From assembly GCF_029852145.1 (NCBI RefSeq), contig NC_079970.1, forward strand, positions 4,278,001-4,342,000: a DNA stretch of 64,000 nucleotides, read 5' to 3'. This document shows, one piece after another, positions 25,401 through 33,600 of the stretch (position 1 is its first letter; the number at the start of each line of letters is the position of its first letter). The notes under the pieces were generated by a model that saw only the letters and a program-made list of their open reading frames with translations, searched no databases and was not told the DNA's origin. The position numbers and the translations under genes were made by a program. The DNA comes from Microplitis mediator. Lineage: Eukaryota > Arthropoda > Insecta > Hymenoptera > Braconidae.

Positions 25401-28400
25401 ATTCAACATTCCCTTACCGACATTGAGAAATTTTCTCTATGAAGTTTACAATAATTACAATGAGGTGCCATTTCACAACTTCAGGCACTGCTTTTGTGTC
25501 GCGCAAATGGTAAAATCAATACTATTAATCTTAATCTACCGTCATTAGCATTAGCGTCCTCAGTAATAATAATAACAATAATCCATAAATAAATTTTTAA
25601 AAGAACATGATGAGCAATAAATTAAAATAATGTTAAGATAAAATAAAATGTGTGTGTTATTAACTATAGATGTACGCGATAGCATGGGCAGTGGATCTCC
25701 CCTCAAAGATTGGCCACCTCGAGGTCCTGATACTGATCGTTTCCTGCATTTGTCACGACCTCGACCATCCAGGATACAACAACATCTATCAGATAAATGC
25801 ACGTACAGAGCTGGCGTTGCGTTACAATGATATCTCGCCGCTAGAGAATCACCACTGCTCAGTCGCATTCCGTGTCCTCGAAGCACCTGAGTGCAATATA
25901 CTCGCGTCTCTTGACGCCACGACGTTTCGCACAGTACGGGAGGGTATTATAAGATGTATCCTCGCTACTGATATGGCCAGACACAACGAGATACTCGGGC
26001 AATTCACGGACGTTGTTCAGGAATTCGATTATCAAAACAGGGCGCACATTAACTTGGTAATATTATCGTGTCATTAAACTTTACTGGATGCGTTTTTTAT
26101 TATTATTTGTTCCCGGGTCAAAAATAAAACTTGATTCAGGCTCGCTTCACTTTATTTACTTTTGAAGCTATCGATTTGCCGACGATTTTTCGATAAGATC
26201 TCGACTTTTTCAACTTAAATTAAATTTATTACAACTTTTTGAACTTTTTTCATCTTAGTTTCAACTTATTCGTCTTTACTTCGAGCACAATAGTCATTCA
26301 CCTTATTTTTGACTTGCTAAATCAAAATTAATATATAAAAATTATTTCACCCCACACGAAAAAATATATATGTGACATATATGTTATTTATATATTTTTT
26401 TGTATGGGACCTTAAACGCAAAAAAATGAATTATAAAAATTAGTAATTGATAACTAAAAATTTAGAATCTGGTCACAATTTAATATCATTTCAATCAGTA
26501 ATTTCATGGTTTTATAAAATAAATTATAATAATCTTAATATAAATATTGAAATTTAAAATTTATATGTAAATAAATCATGTTACAAGTAATAGAAATTAC
26601 TGTTTGGTAGAAAAAAAAAATGAAATTATAATAATTTAACGTTTCAGCTTCAACATTCGATGTTTGGAACATTAAAGTTTATAGTAAAAAAGCAAAAAAT
26701 CATTCAGTATGATACATAAAATTTTCAATGTCGAACAATTGATTTTATGTACAACGGTATATAATTATTACTTTCTTGAAATTGTCAAAAAGTATATCTT
26801 GAGCGCATCAGTTTTTATAATTTGAAACAATAAAATTTTACCTGTGTTTGTAAGCTTTTAATGTATGTGAAAGAATTAACCTAAAGTATTACTGATGATT
26901 TCAAACCATAAAATTTAAAGACTAAGAGTGACCATTTTTTTTCATATCTATATATTTTAGATAATCATCCTTTCAATATTATATTATTTATGAATTACCA
27001 TCTTCGATGCAGGTTTATGGTTCAAACATTAAAAATGAATTGAAAATCTGAATAAAATTTATCATTTATTTTTTTGAGTGTAGTTTCGACTTTTTCGTCT
27101 TAAAATTTAAGTCGAATAAGTCTAAACCAAGTCAATTTCGAGTTGATTTAAACTTTTTCGTCTTAAATCGTGACTAAGTAAGCCAGTTAAGTCTAAACCA
27201 AGGCGAAAACTTAATGTATTTTATATCTCCGTAAAATAGTCGTTTGTCTTGTAAAAAACGGCTCCAAATTTCGACTTGGTAAACCAAGTCTAAATCAAGT
27301 TTTATTTTTGACCCGGGTTTGTTTATTTTTTTTTATGGCGCGATGGGTTTTATTTATAAATGAAATTATCGATTTCAGTTATCAATGATATTAATAAAAG
27401 TCGCGGACATTAGTAACGAGGCAAGGCCAATGGATGTGGCAGAGCCCTGGCTCGATCGATTGCTACAAGAGTTCTTTAAACAATCAGACGCAGAGAAACT
27501 CGAGGGACTGCCAGTAACACCATTTATGGATCGCGACAAAGTCACTAAACCATCCTCACAATGCAGCTTTATTGGACTTGTTCTTCTTCCACTCTTTGAA
27601 GTTCTTGGTGATCTATTTCCTGAACTTCAGGTATTATATATTATCTAACTCTTTATTTTATAAAATATCTATCGTTAAATCACTATTTTTTTTCTTTGTA
27701 AACTTTTTTTTAAACATTAAATAGTTTTGTCAAAAAAAAAATTTAATTCGTGCCAAGGAACAAAATCGACCAGGGGGTAATTTGGGCCATCTAAAATTTC
27801 TTGAAAAAATTTGAAAGTCTAAGACAAATATTTTTAAACTCTGAGGAGATTTACTTTACCGCGCTTTGAATTTTTCATGGCATACATATTTGGGGTCTAA
27901 AAAAATAACAACTAGGGACAGAAGCGAGGAACTTTCTGAGCTCGACCAGAAGTTTCTAGTTATAAAAAAGTTGGCGCGACCAATTCGAAATTAAAAATAA
28001 AAATTTTTTTAATCATAATAAAGTTGTGATTGTGCTTTTGAATAAAAATTTTTAATTGACATGCCATCAGCTTTTTTTATCCTTTATTTCATCGCGAATG
28101 CATAAAAAAAAATTTTTTAGTTTTATCGCAATAAAAAAAATTAATTTATTATTTAAAAAAGTCTCTTGAAGTTTATAAATAATTAATTTATTATTAAAAG
28201 AGTTTTTGAAAGATAATTGCTTCTAGATTCTGTTTAAAAAGTAGCAGTCTCTTTGATCCATATTAATTTATCAAGTACATAAATTTATTAAGAAAATATC
28301 CCGTCTTTTTCAGGAGCTAATCGTGTCACCGGTAAAATATGCTCTGGACTACTACCGGCGTCTTAATGAAGCTGCCAAAGATGAGCGGCATCACCGTAAA

Positions 28401-30206
28401 AGTATCGTCGACCTCGGCGAGTCAACGATGTCCTCATCTCACACCGGATCGTCCAGCGTAATAAAGTCGACTTCCTCTCACAGCATGCGGTCTAAGCGAT
28501 CCGCAGGTACGATAAGATCGCGCTCCCGTTCAATCGAAGACGAAGCGGACAACCAGATGCTCGAAGAGTTAGAAAATATCGAGAGCTCGGATCCGGAGAC
28601 TGCCACTGAGGTGGAAATAAGCGAAAAAACACTAAAGTTCAAAATATCAACCGAGGGGAACGTCGCGCCTTCCTCGACAGGTCGTAAAAGTTATCCCGGA
28701 AGTAGGAAGGGCAGTAGGGACAAATCCTCACTGGATTATCACAACCACGATCTAGCAAAAGCCGTGAGGGATCACGAACGCGAGCGTAGAAAGAGCCGCG
28801 GCGAGAATCTCAGCAGCGATATGAGTTCCCCAGTAAGCGCCAGATCAGGCGAAGACACGAGAATACTCGAGGAGTTTGAAAGGGATGAAATATTGTGTAT
28901 TGAGGCGCGTAATAATAAAGATGACAGTAAATTGTCTGAAGAAAATGGTAACGGTTTTGTTGAGAGTAGCATTTTAGAAAAATATAATAAATCTAATAAA
29001 CGTATGAGCATTGACGTCGACGATAACAATACTAGTTGTAGTAGTAGTGGTAGAATAAATCGTAAAGAATTAGTTGTAATGACAGATGCTAATTTACGTT
29101 GCTGTTGTGATGACAAATCATCTTCGTCAAATAATCATCACAAGTCACTTTTGTCAAGACTGCGTAATCTAACAGATCGTCTGAGTATTAGCTTTGACTC
29201 TAAGGATCCACCAATAACTAAGTCCAAGCATCATCATCATCATGTTGTAACTAAAACACTTAGCAAAAGTAACTCTGTTGTTAGCGGTAGTGTTGGTGTT
29301 AGTAGCTGTGCTGGTGGTGGCTCTTCAAATAGTAGTTCTATATTAATTTGTAAACGTTGTAATTTGACTAAAAGCACCAAAGACTCGAGTAATAGCGGTG
29401 GAGGTGGAGGTGGAAGTAGTGGTAGTACTGTTGTTGCACTTACGAGTATGGACAAGCGGGCGATGACGCTTCCGAAGACACGTAAATCTCATGATGGGAG
29501 AACTAAAAGCTGGAGAATGGTGTTTACTAAAGAAAAAAGACCCTCTGCGTCTTTAGAAGTCCTTCCGGCTCATGACAGCAGCTGTGATAGCTCGATTGTT
29601 AAACACAAAAGAAATCTTTCAAATCCAGAAGGGAAAATGTCGATTACCAAATCCACTGTAAAGGACATTAAGGAGCAAAAGAAATTAAACTTTAGTGAGA
29701 TTAATGTCAGAACGGGAGCTGTGACAAAGTCAAAGCCCGACATTGTTGTCCATCCCGGCAGTTCCTCTATTGTCGATGAGGATATTGATAAAGTTGAGAT
29801 ACGCAGAAGCTCCGCGAGTATGGAGGACATATCCAAAATAACCAAACAGAATGAAGTGGCGATTCTGGGATCGTTGGAGGATAAAAAGTCTGAGGAGATG
29901 CAGCACACAGGGAGCCTTGACTCGATGCTCTACAAAGAGTGCGCCAAGACCACCAAGAAGGCTTTCGTATTCGCGTCGCCATCTAGCACCAAGAAATCTT
30001 CCCCCAGTCTCTTCTCGAGATTCAAGTCGGGCATGAGTATCGACGGCACTAGAAGCAACAGCGGGTCCCTCAACGAGAACTCGAACCAGCAGTCGCCCAG
30101 CTGGATCTCGTCTCTGACCGCGAGCTTTCGCCCTAAACGACACGGTGACATTGCGGGTCCAACGTCACATCAGTTACACTCCCCAACTCACGAAGAGGTC
30201 AAGTGA
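3965..30206 (+). CDS. Pde9: cGMP-specific 3',5'-cyclic phosphodiesterase 9, eight coding exons
   Basis: The spliced product hydrolyses cGMP to GMP and should act as a high-affinity terminator of cGMP signalling. Exons are 3965-4097, 10671-10795, 11841-12048, 14363-14477, 25272-25509, 25670-26056, 27379-27630 and 28314-30206; all junctions are GT/AG and keep one frame, giving about 1,116 residues. The N-terminus (ELFRSAAEAG, ISPQLPANTPDTPY) and the catalytic domain (about residues 191-516) align with animal PDE9A. Metal ligands are H266, H302, D303 and D412, the general acid is H262, the purine-binding glutamine Q463 and the clamp F466; each lies exactly ten residues after its human PDE9A2 counterpart. 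The ATG at 3965 lies in GCCATGG, follows an in-frame stop at 3599-3601, and gives an N-terminus about as long as the human one. The Ser-rich C-terminal tail of about 600 residues is much longer than in the human enzyme. Identity is firm; the 5' end and alternative first exons are uncertain. Confidence 0.95.
5755..6058. repeat. Foldback MITE, about 300 bp
   Basis: Outer ends ACACGTAGAGAATTTTACGG and CCGTAAAATTCTCTGCGTGT are inverted copies. Inner arms of about 55 bp, 5779-5832 and about 5858-5910, mirror each other (CAAAGCAACGGATAAAATTT against AAATTTTATCTGTTGCTTTG). The right arm carries about 100 extra bases between inner and outer repeats, so one side has an insertion or the other a deletion. 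Confidence 0.75.
8771..8915. mobile_element. Short palindromic MITE, 145 bp, at a TA site
   Basis: Arms of about 50 bp pair closely: TACGGAAAAAAAA, then TAGTGGCCACTCTCTGG and TAGTACTGAGTAC, mirrored on the right up to TTTTCCGTG. TA flanks both ends (8769-8770 and 8916-8917). No coding capacity. The next element starts immediately after the right TA. Confidence 0.75.
8918..9133. mobile_element. MITE of the CCTGAAGATCGG family, copy 1
   Basis: Starts CCTGAAGATCGGAACG and ends CGTTCCGACCTTCAGG, with an inner TTTCGTTG/CAACGAAA inversion. A central CCACCCCCAACTA motif is shared with the other copies at 24167-24396 and 35172-35376. Non-autonomous. No clear target duplication is seen for this copy. 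Confidence 0.75.
9234..9381. repeat. Foldback with 35-bp arms
   Basis: ACTCGTTTTGTAGACTTATT near 9245 is mirrored by AATAAGTCTACAAAACGAGT near 9352. ACGCCCT words lie on both outer sides. Probably a MITE remnant, but its ends cannot be set with confidence. Confidence 0.55.
10411..10575. repeat. Single copy of the 205-bp foldback repeat family
   Basis: Phrases CTGAAGTT, GTCTGATAATTTTTG, AAATTGCAC and GTGCATATTTTTAG occur in the same order as in the reverse complement of the tandem units at 31431-32239. Confidence 0.6.
10671..10795 (+). CDS. Pde9: Pde9 coding exon 2
   Basis: Lies between an AATTACAG acceptor and CAG|GTAAT. It encodes residues 45-86, including LRKGDKLLNISPQLPANTPD. The pattern ISPQLPANTPDTPY matches IDPTMPANSERTPY of human PDE9A and is diagnostic for PDE9 among phosphodiesterases. 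The exon begins in phase 1 and ends in phase 0. Confidence 0.92.
10796..11840 (+). other. Pde9 intron 2 with an interspersed repeat
   Basis: About 11150-11780 is a dispersed repeat. ACGATATCTTTGGAACAAAT near 11302 is mirrored by a closely matching arm near 11570-11590 (CGTTCCAAAGATATCGTA), and the section at 11690-11765 matches the inside of the hAT-like element at 2530-3183 in reverse. It has no coding potential. Confidence 0.7.
11841..12048 (+). CDS. Pde9: Pde9 coding exon 3 (coiled coil)
   Basis: Follows TTCATTGAAG and ends before GTAAGC. It encodes residues 87-155 plus one base. From about residue 97 to 150 the sequence is rich in Leu, Glu, Arg and Lys with heptad spacing (LLRALEKRVAALERELG), expected to form a coiled coil. 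The equivalent region of human PDE9A (LAVLEKRVELEGLK) lies before the catalytic domain and may help dimerisation. Confidence 0.92.
12049..14362 (+). other. Pde9 intron 3
   Basis: AT-rich intron of 2.3 kb. A TACACGGAAAAAAAATT start at about 12408 resembles ends of the MITEs nearby, but the other end was not found. A long poly(T) run lies at about 13358-13380. No exon recognised. Confidence 0.7.
14363..14477 (+). CDS. Pde9: Pde9 coding exon 4 (linker)
   Basis: Lies between a pyrimidine-rich CCCCCAG acceptor and CTG|GTGAGT. It encodes residues 156-193 plus two bases: a basic linker with RRLQYRRKSDSVKRRVREKF. Phases fit exon 3 (1+2 bases, Gly156) and exon 5 (2+1 bases, Cys194). It shows little conservation with human PDE9A, as expected for the linker, so the assignment rests on phase, splice sites and open frame. 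Confidence 0.85.
14860..15655. mobile_element. MITE family A (GGAGTGAACGCGG), interrupted by a second element
   Basis: Left part GTCAAAAATTTTTGGAGTGA and right part ending GAATTCACTCCCGATTTTCT match the uninterrupted copy at 16696-16867 in the same order. The two halves are separated by the element at 14998-15540. Confidence 0.7.
14998..15540. mobile_element. MITE with GGGGAGACCGGG ends, nested inside family A
   Basis: Left end GGGGAGACCGGGAC and right end GTGCCCCGGTCTCCTC are inverted repeats. TATTT occurs at both edges, a probable short target duplication. The uninterrupted family A copy near 16795 shows the unbroken target. No coding frame inside. Confidence 0.7.
16696..16867. mobile_element. 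MITE family A, uninterrupted copy, 170 bp
   Basis: Ends CACTGTAAAAAATTAGCGG and CCCAATTTTTTACAGT. Internal GGAGTGAA and TTCACTCC words are inverted. Non-coding. Confidence 0.7.
16900..17783. mobile_element. MITE family B with internal CCGGTGT repeats, 884 bp
   Basis: Ends CACTGTAAAAAATCACCG and CGCTCTTTTTACAGTG, with TA on both outer sides (16898-16899, 17784-17785). The interior is filled on both flanks with tandem phrases of the type CCGGTGTTAAAATAACGCCG, inverted between halves. An element at 17173-17476 interrupts it. Confidence 0.75.
17173..17476. mobile_element. Nested MITE with CACAGTAAAAAAATATTGTG end, 304 bp
   Basis: Left end CACAGTAAAAAAATATTGTG, right end CACAATATTTTTTAATGTG, TA on both sides. 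The interior repeats TTTGTGT/ACACAAA words in inverted order. It lies within the family B element. Confidence 0.7.
19096..19290. repeat. Single copy of the 205-bp foldback repeat family
   Basis: Shows the same order of phrases as the tandem array at 31431-32239 in reverse complement: TCTAATAATTTTTGGA, AAAAAATTGCACCTA, CTACATGTGCAAAT, TCCGGAAATTTT. A CACTGTAAAAAAT end lies just upstream at about 19068. Confidence 0.6.
19455..19852. mobile_element. Near-perfect palindromic MITE, about 400 bp
   Basis: Arms of over 100 bp: AAATTACTTCTACACTGTG at left is mirrored by CAGTGTAGAAGTAATTT at right, and TTTACTATGGGTGCA by TGCACCCATGGTAAA. GCGCATACGTTT at the inner edge is also mirrored. No coding capacity. 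Confidence 0.85.
19910..20313. mobile_element. MITE with TAGGGTGTCCGTTATTTACC ends, about 404 bp
   Basis: Left TAGGGTGTCCGTTATTTACC and right GGTAAATAACGGACACCCTA are exact inverse copies; the interior is AT-rich without a frame. Its TTAGGGTG-type end resembles the giant hairpin at 45888-47237. Confidence 0.8.
23168..23605. mobile_element. GGGGAGGGAGGGGCA family element, uninterrupted copy, 438 bp
   Basis: Starts GGGGAGGGAGGGGCAATAGG and ends with CCCCTTTACCCCCCTCCCC; TA flanks both ends. The interior is closely similar to 62328-63330, including the GTTTTCGAGGACTC and TCTGCGGGCAAAGTGG phrases. Non-coding. Confidence 0.75.
23728..24154. mobile_element. MITE with CCGGCTGCCCTG ends, 427 bp
   Basis: Left CCGGCTGCCCTGTTATGACA and right TGTCATGACAGGGCAGCCGG are inverted repeats. 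CGTATCTCGAG and GTTTTGTC words repeat inside. No coding frame. Confidence 0.8.
24167..24396. mobile_element. MITE of the CCTGAAGATCGG family, copy 2
   Basis: Begins CCCGAAGATCGAAACG and shows the family's middle (AGGGTTGGGGTGG, inverse of CCACCCCCAAC) and a decayed right end. CGGATTCT lies at both outer edges (about 24152-24159 and 24399-24406), which suggests an 8-bp target duplication. Confidence 0.7.
25272..25509 (+). CDS. Pde9: Pde9 coding exon 5 (start of catalytic domain)
   Basis: Follows TATATTTTCAG and ends before GTAAAA. It encodes residues 194-273, from REWLRSPAFDARQWEDEELL to FHNFRHCFCVAQM. It supplies the general acid H262 and the first metal ligand H266 in the HNFRH signature of class I phosphodiesterases. 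PFHNFRHCFCVAQM is identical to the human PDE9A stretch. Confidence 0.97.
25670..26056 (+). CDS. Pde9: Pde9 coding exon 6 (metal-binding core)
   Basis: Encodes residues 274-402. CHDLDHPGYNN supplies metal ligands H302 and D303, followed by INARTELALRYNDISPLENH and ILATDMARH, all near-identical to PDE9A. The exon is 129 codons in phase 0 on both sides; the upstream intron is only 160 bp, the shortest in the gene. Confidence 0.98.
26112..27317. mobile_element. Inverted-repeat element in Pde9 intron 6, 1.2 kb
   Basis: Ends CCCGGGTCAAAAATAAAACT and AGTTTTATTTTTGACCCGGG are exact inverse copies; TTTGTT flanks both sides. Subterminal zones carry repeated TCGACTTTTTC and AAGTCTAAACC words. A second element with ACACGAAAAAAT and TTTTTTTGAGTGT ends occupies about 26354-27081 inside it. 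The whole nest makes up most of the 1.3-kb intron. Confidence 0.75.
27379..27630 (+). CDS. Pde9: Pde9 coding exon 7 (cGMP pocket)
   Basis: Encodes residues 403-486. It carries metal ligand D412 (KVADISNEARP), the conserved PFMDRDKVTK loop, invariant Q463 and clamp F466. The site equivalent to human PDE9A2 Tyr424 is Phe434 (LLQEFFKQSD), and the residue before the invariant Gln is Ser462 where human has Ala. The acceptor is GATTTCAG and the donor CTTCAG|GTATTA. Confidence 0.97.
27631..28313 (+). other. Pde9 intron 7, no feature recognised
   Basis: AT-rich intron of 683 bp from GTATTATATA to CTTTTTCAG. A block at about 27760-27970 is slightly less AT-rich and looks like degraded repeat sequence, but it has no sister copy in the window. 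Confidence 0.7.
28314..30206 (+). CDS. Pde9: Pde9 terminal coding exon (end of catalytic domain and long Ser-rich tail)
   Basis: Follows CTTTTTCAG and encodes residues 487-1116, ending with TGA at 30204-30206. The first 25-30 residues (ELIVSPVKYALDYYRRLNEA) finish the catalytic fold. The remainder is a basic, Ser-rich, low-complexity tail with a His run, a Gly run and several RRxS-like sites, for example R983-S986. No known domain was recognised in the tail; it looks disordered and could serve in targeting or be a kinase substrate. Antisense open frames here are composition artefacts. Confidence 0.95.
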   Translation, partial: ELIVSPVKYALDYYRRLNEAAKDERHHRKSIVDLGESTMSSSHTGSSSVIKSTSSHSMRSKRSAGTIRSRSRSIEDEADNQMLEELENIESSDPETATEVEISEKTLKFKISTEGNVAPSSTGRKSYPGSRKGSRDKSSLDYHNHDLAKAVRDHERERRKSRGENLSSDMSSPVSARSGEDTRILEEFERDEILCIEARNNKDDSKLSEENGNGFVESSILEKYNKSNKRMSIDVDDNNTSCSSSGRINRKELVVMTDANLRCCCDDKSSSSNNHHKSLLSRLRNLTDRLSISFDSKDPPITKSKHHHHHVVTKTLSKSNSVVSGSVGVSSCAGGGSSNSSSILICKRCNLTKSTKDSSNSGGGGGGSSGSTVVALTSMDKRAMTLPKTRKSHDGRTKSWRMVFTKEKRPSASLEVLPAHDSSCDSSIVKHKRNLSNPEGKMSITKSTVKDIKEQKKLNFSEINVRTGAVTKSKPDIVVHPGSSSIVDEDIDKVEIRRSSASMEDISKITKQNEVAILGSLEDKKSEEMQHTGSLDSMLYKECAKTTKKAFVFASPSSTKKSSPSLFSRFKSGMSIDGTRSNSGSLNENSNQQSPSWISSLTASFRPKRHGDIAGPTSHQLHSPTHEEVK

Positions 30207-30660
30207 TACGTAGTTCCGCTCGATGGAAACAAAACCGCGAGGTTACAGAATTTCACTGAGTGGTGGTCCCAGCACTCGTCCTGCTGCACCGGTCAAATTT
30301 AAAAACTTTATTATTCATCCTCTCCATTAATGTCTCTCCTTCTCTCATCGCGGCATCAAAGTGTCCTCTATTATTTTTATTTATTAAACCGACGGTAAAT
30401 TTACGGGTAGAAGCAAATATCATTGGAATGCTTCCATTATTTTATTGTTTTGCTATTCCAAATATTTTATTAATCAAAATTATTCAAGACAAGTCTTCTC
30501 TCTCTCTCTCTCTCTCTCTCTCTTCTTTTTTTCAGTACCAGTGGCTTTAATTTAAAACACTTTGACTAAACGACATTTTGTTTTATTTTTAAATGGAAAA
30601 TTAAATTTTCACTGGAGTATTTAATCGCGGGCTATTTAAATAAAGAGTATAAATTTTATT
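30207..30660 (+). other. Pde9 3' UTR (probable), with AATAAA and a CT microsatellite
   Basis: Sequence after the stop becomes AT-rich with no conserved open frame. A CT dinucleotide run lies at about 30497-30523. A canonical AATAAA at 30639-30644 is a possible cleavage signal, but later AATAAA words make longer UTRs equally possible. Confidence 0.45.
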
Positions 30661-31430
30661 AAACGTAAGCAAAGAAAAAATAAATAAATATTATTTATTG
30701 AAAATATATATAACCCATCAGTAGCTGATTTACTCTTCAGTAAAATAAATATGATAATATAAATATGTACTGAATAATTATTTTACTATTTTTTCTTTGG
30801 GAATATCTAAAAAAAAAAAAAAAAAAATTGTCTTGTGTAACTATTGGAGTAAATGTTTAAAATTAGGAATCGCGAATGCGAGATGTTAGTGCTGTAGATT
30901 TTATTTATTGTTTACCGTAGTCCGATCTTACATGATCGTCATTATAAATATTAAAATATTATTATTTAAGTTTTAAAAAAATCCAAATCGCCATAAAAAA
31001 AAACGTATATAATAAAAATAATAATAATAATAACATCCATTATCTCAATGTATCGAGTAAAGCAGTAGCTAGATAGGCAAACAGATAATTAATAAAAAAT
31101 ATATAAATATAAATATACTCTAATAATAATAATAAAAAAAACAAAAAACAAAAAAAAATTAAATGTGTGCTTCTCAATCGCAGTATTGTTTACTGAATTT
31201 AAAAAATGATGACGGTGCAATGTGTAACAAAAAAAAATAATAATAATTATAATTATAATAAATTTATCTTGAGCACGTTTGTTTAAATGAACTAATTGTA
31301 ACTATTATTGTAATTATCATTATTTTATTCCATGTAAATGTTTTTATGTATAGTTGGTTAATCAAAAGTAAAAATGCGTAAAGAGAAGATATATATTAAA
31401 CATAAATAATCAAATATGTTAATTCAAAAT
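30661..31430. other. AT-rich sequence after Pde9, no gene
   Basis: Low-complexity A- and TAA-rich sequence with poly(A) and ATA runs. It may still be part of a long Pde9 3' UTR; nothing else is supported. Confidence 0.5.
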
Positions 31431-32239
31431 GATCCTGAAAATAACAGATAATTTTCGGATTTTTTTTTTTCAACGAACCGATGACAAAAAAAAAAAAAAA
31501 ACTAAAAATATGCACATGTAGGAAATTTAAAAAAGCAGAGGTGGAATTTTTTCAAATATTTTTTCTTTCTAATTTGTAGCTTTTAAAAAAATCCAAAAAT
31601 TATCAGACATCGGGTAACTTCAGTATCAATAAAAATGATCCTGAAATTAGAAGATAATTTTTGGATTTTTTTTTTCAACGAACCGATGACAAAAAAAAAA
31701 AAATAAAAATATGCACATGTAGAAAATTTTAAAAACCATAGGTGCAATTTTTTCAAGATTTTTTTTTTCTGTAATTTGTAGCTTTTAAAAAAATCTAAAA
31801 ATTATCAGACATCAAGTAACTTCAGTATCATTAAACAATGATCCTGAAATTATCAGACAATTGATAATTTTCGGATTTTTTTATCAACAAATGAATGACA
31901 AAAAAAAAAAACTAAAAATATGCACATGTAGGAAATTTAAAAAATCGTAGGTGGAATTTTTTCAAATATTTTTTTTTGTAATTTGTAGCTTTTAAAAAAA
32001 TCCAAAAATTATTAGACATCGGCTAACTTCAGTATCATTAAAAAATGATTCTGAAATTAGCAGATACTTTTTGGATTTTTTTTGCAACGAATCGATGACA
32101 AAAAAAAAATAGGCACATGTAGAAAATTTAAAAAACCATAGGTGCAATTTTCCAAATATTTTTTTTCTGTAATTTGTAGCTTTTAAAAAAATCCAAAAAT
32201 TATCAGACATCGGGTAACTTCAGTATCATTAATAAAAAT
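31431..32239. repeat. Tandem array of four units of about 205 bp
   Basis: Units begin with GATCCTGAAA/GATTCTGAAA at 31431, 31637, 31840 and 32047. Each unit has inverted ends (ATCCTGAAATTA... against ...TCAGACATCGGGTAACTTCAG) and the middle phrase ATATGCACATGTAG. Solitary relatives occur at 10411-10575 and 19096-19290 in Pde9 introns, so the unit is a dispersed foldback that was amplified in tandem here. Confidence 0.85.
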
Positions 32240-33600
32240 GACCTATATTGTCTTTTCGATAAGTATTTAGTGTTAAAAAAAAATTTATTTTACTTTTATT
32301 TAATTATTATTACTTTAATCATAATTAATATTAATTTTATTATTATTATTATTTAAATGTTTTTATAAATTAAGTTGTAAATTTATTATTTTTAAAATAA
32401 TAAGCAAAGAAACATTTATTATTATTATTATTATTTTAAAATAAATAATTATTATCACAATTTGATTTTTAGATGTTTATATTTTTATACTCCATCAGTG
32501 TTTCTCTACGGCGATATTTAAACGCATGTATTGTTCAACTCTAGTCTTATTGTTTATTACTACTACATATTATTATTATTAATAATTATTTGTCAATAAA
32601 ATCCCATGTATTGGGCATTTTTTAAATTTAAATAAACAGTTAATTTGCCGATTTTTCATTTATATTTTTTGTTACCACTGCATATTAATTTACATAATTT
32701 AAAAAAATTAGTAATTTAATAGAATAAAAATAAATAAATATCAAACTTGACGACCAATTTTTTCAATTTACTTTAAAACAAACAAAGTAACATATGCATA
32801 TTAACTTTACTAACCGGGCCTAGACCAAATCACTCGTTAATTATATAGATGAATAATAATTGTATTTATTAATTAAATATATAACGAGTGAGGATCTAAA
32901 GTAACTAAACTATACAATAACAAACTATTTATAATAACACTAATAACACTATCTGTGCCTGATCTATCTCTCATTATTTATTTATCTTCCTCTTCAATTA
33001 AATTTAAACTGGTACTAAATTATTATTTATAATAATATATAGATAAATAAATAAATAAGTAAATAACAAGCCAATTAAATAATCTATTTACATAATTACT
33101 AAAAGTGTAATATTGCCAAGTAAATGATCTGCATTGTAATGTAAAAATAATAAAATACTAAAATCTTTACCGAGTAATTAAAAAAAAATTTATGACGAGT
33201 ATTTACTTTTTTTTTTATTTCTAAGGAACAAAAATTAAAAAACATAATTATTGTTTTGAATTTAATATAAAAATTAAATAAATTAAGATTACAATTAAAT
33301 ATGTAAATAATTGTAGTCTAGACTCGTTATTAACGAGCGGGATATCAATAATTATTTATTAATCAATTTAAATATATTATTATTCGTGAATATTTGAAGG
33401 TAATATATAATAAATATATATATAAATGATAATGATTAAGTAAAATATATTATTAATTATTATAATTATAAAATATTAATAAAAAACAAACGCACTAATG
33501 CCATTGGATATGAATATTAACTTATTATCATTATTATTATTATTCATTTTATAATTATTATTATTATTACTATTATTATTATTAATATTATTAATTTCAT
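32240..33600. other. Very AT-rich intergenic DNA, no gene
   Basis: Dominated by ATT/TAA microsatellite sequence between Pde9 and the P450 cluster. No open frame, RNA gene or repeat with a sister copy was recognised. Confidence 0.7.

Noticed and set aside
29730..30143. 137-codon antisense open frame in the Pde9 tail
   Set aside because: Shadow of the Ser-rich coding strand; several overlapping antisense frames exist there and none resembles a protein.
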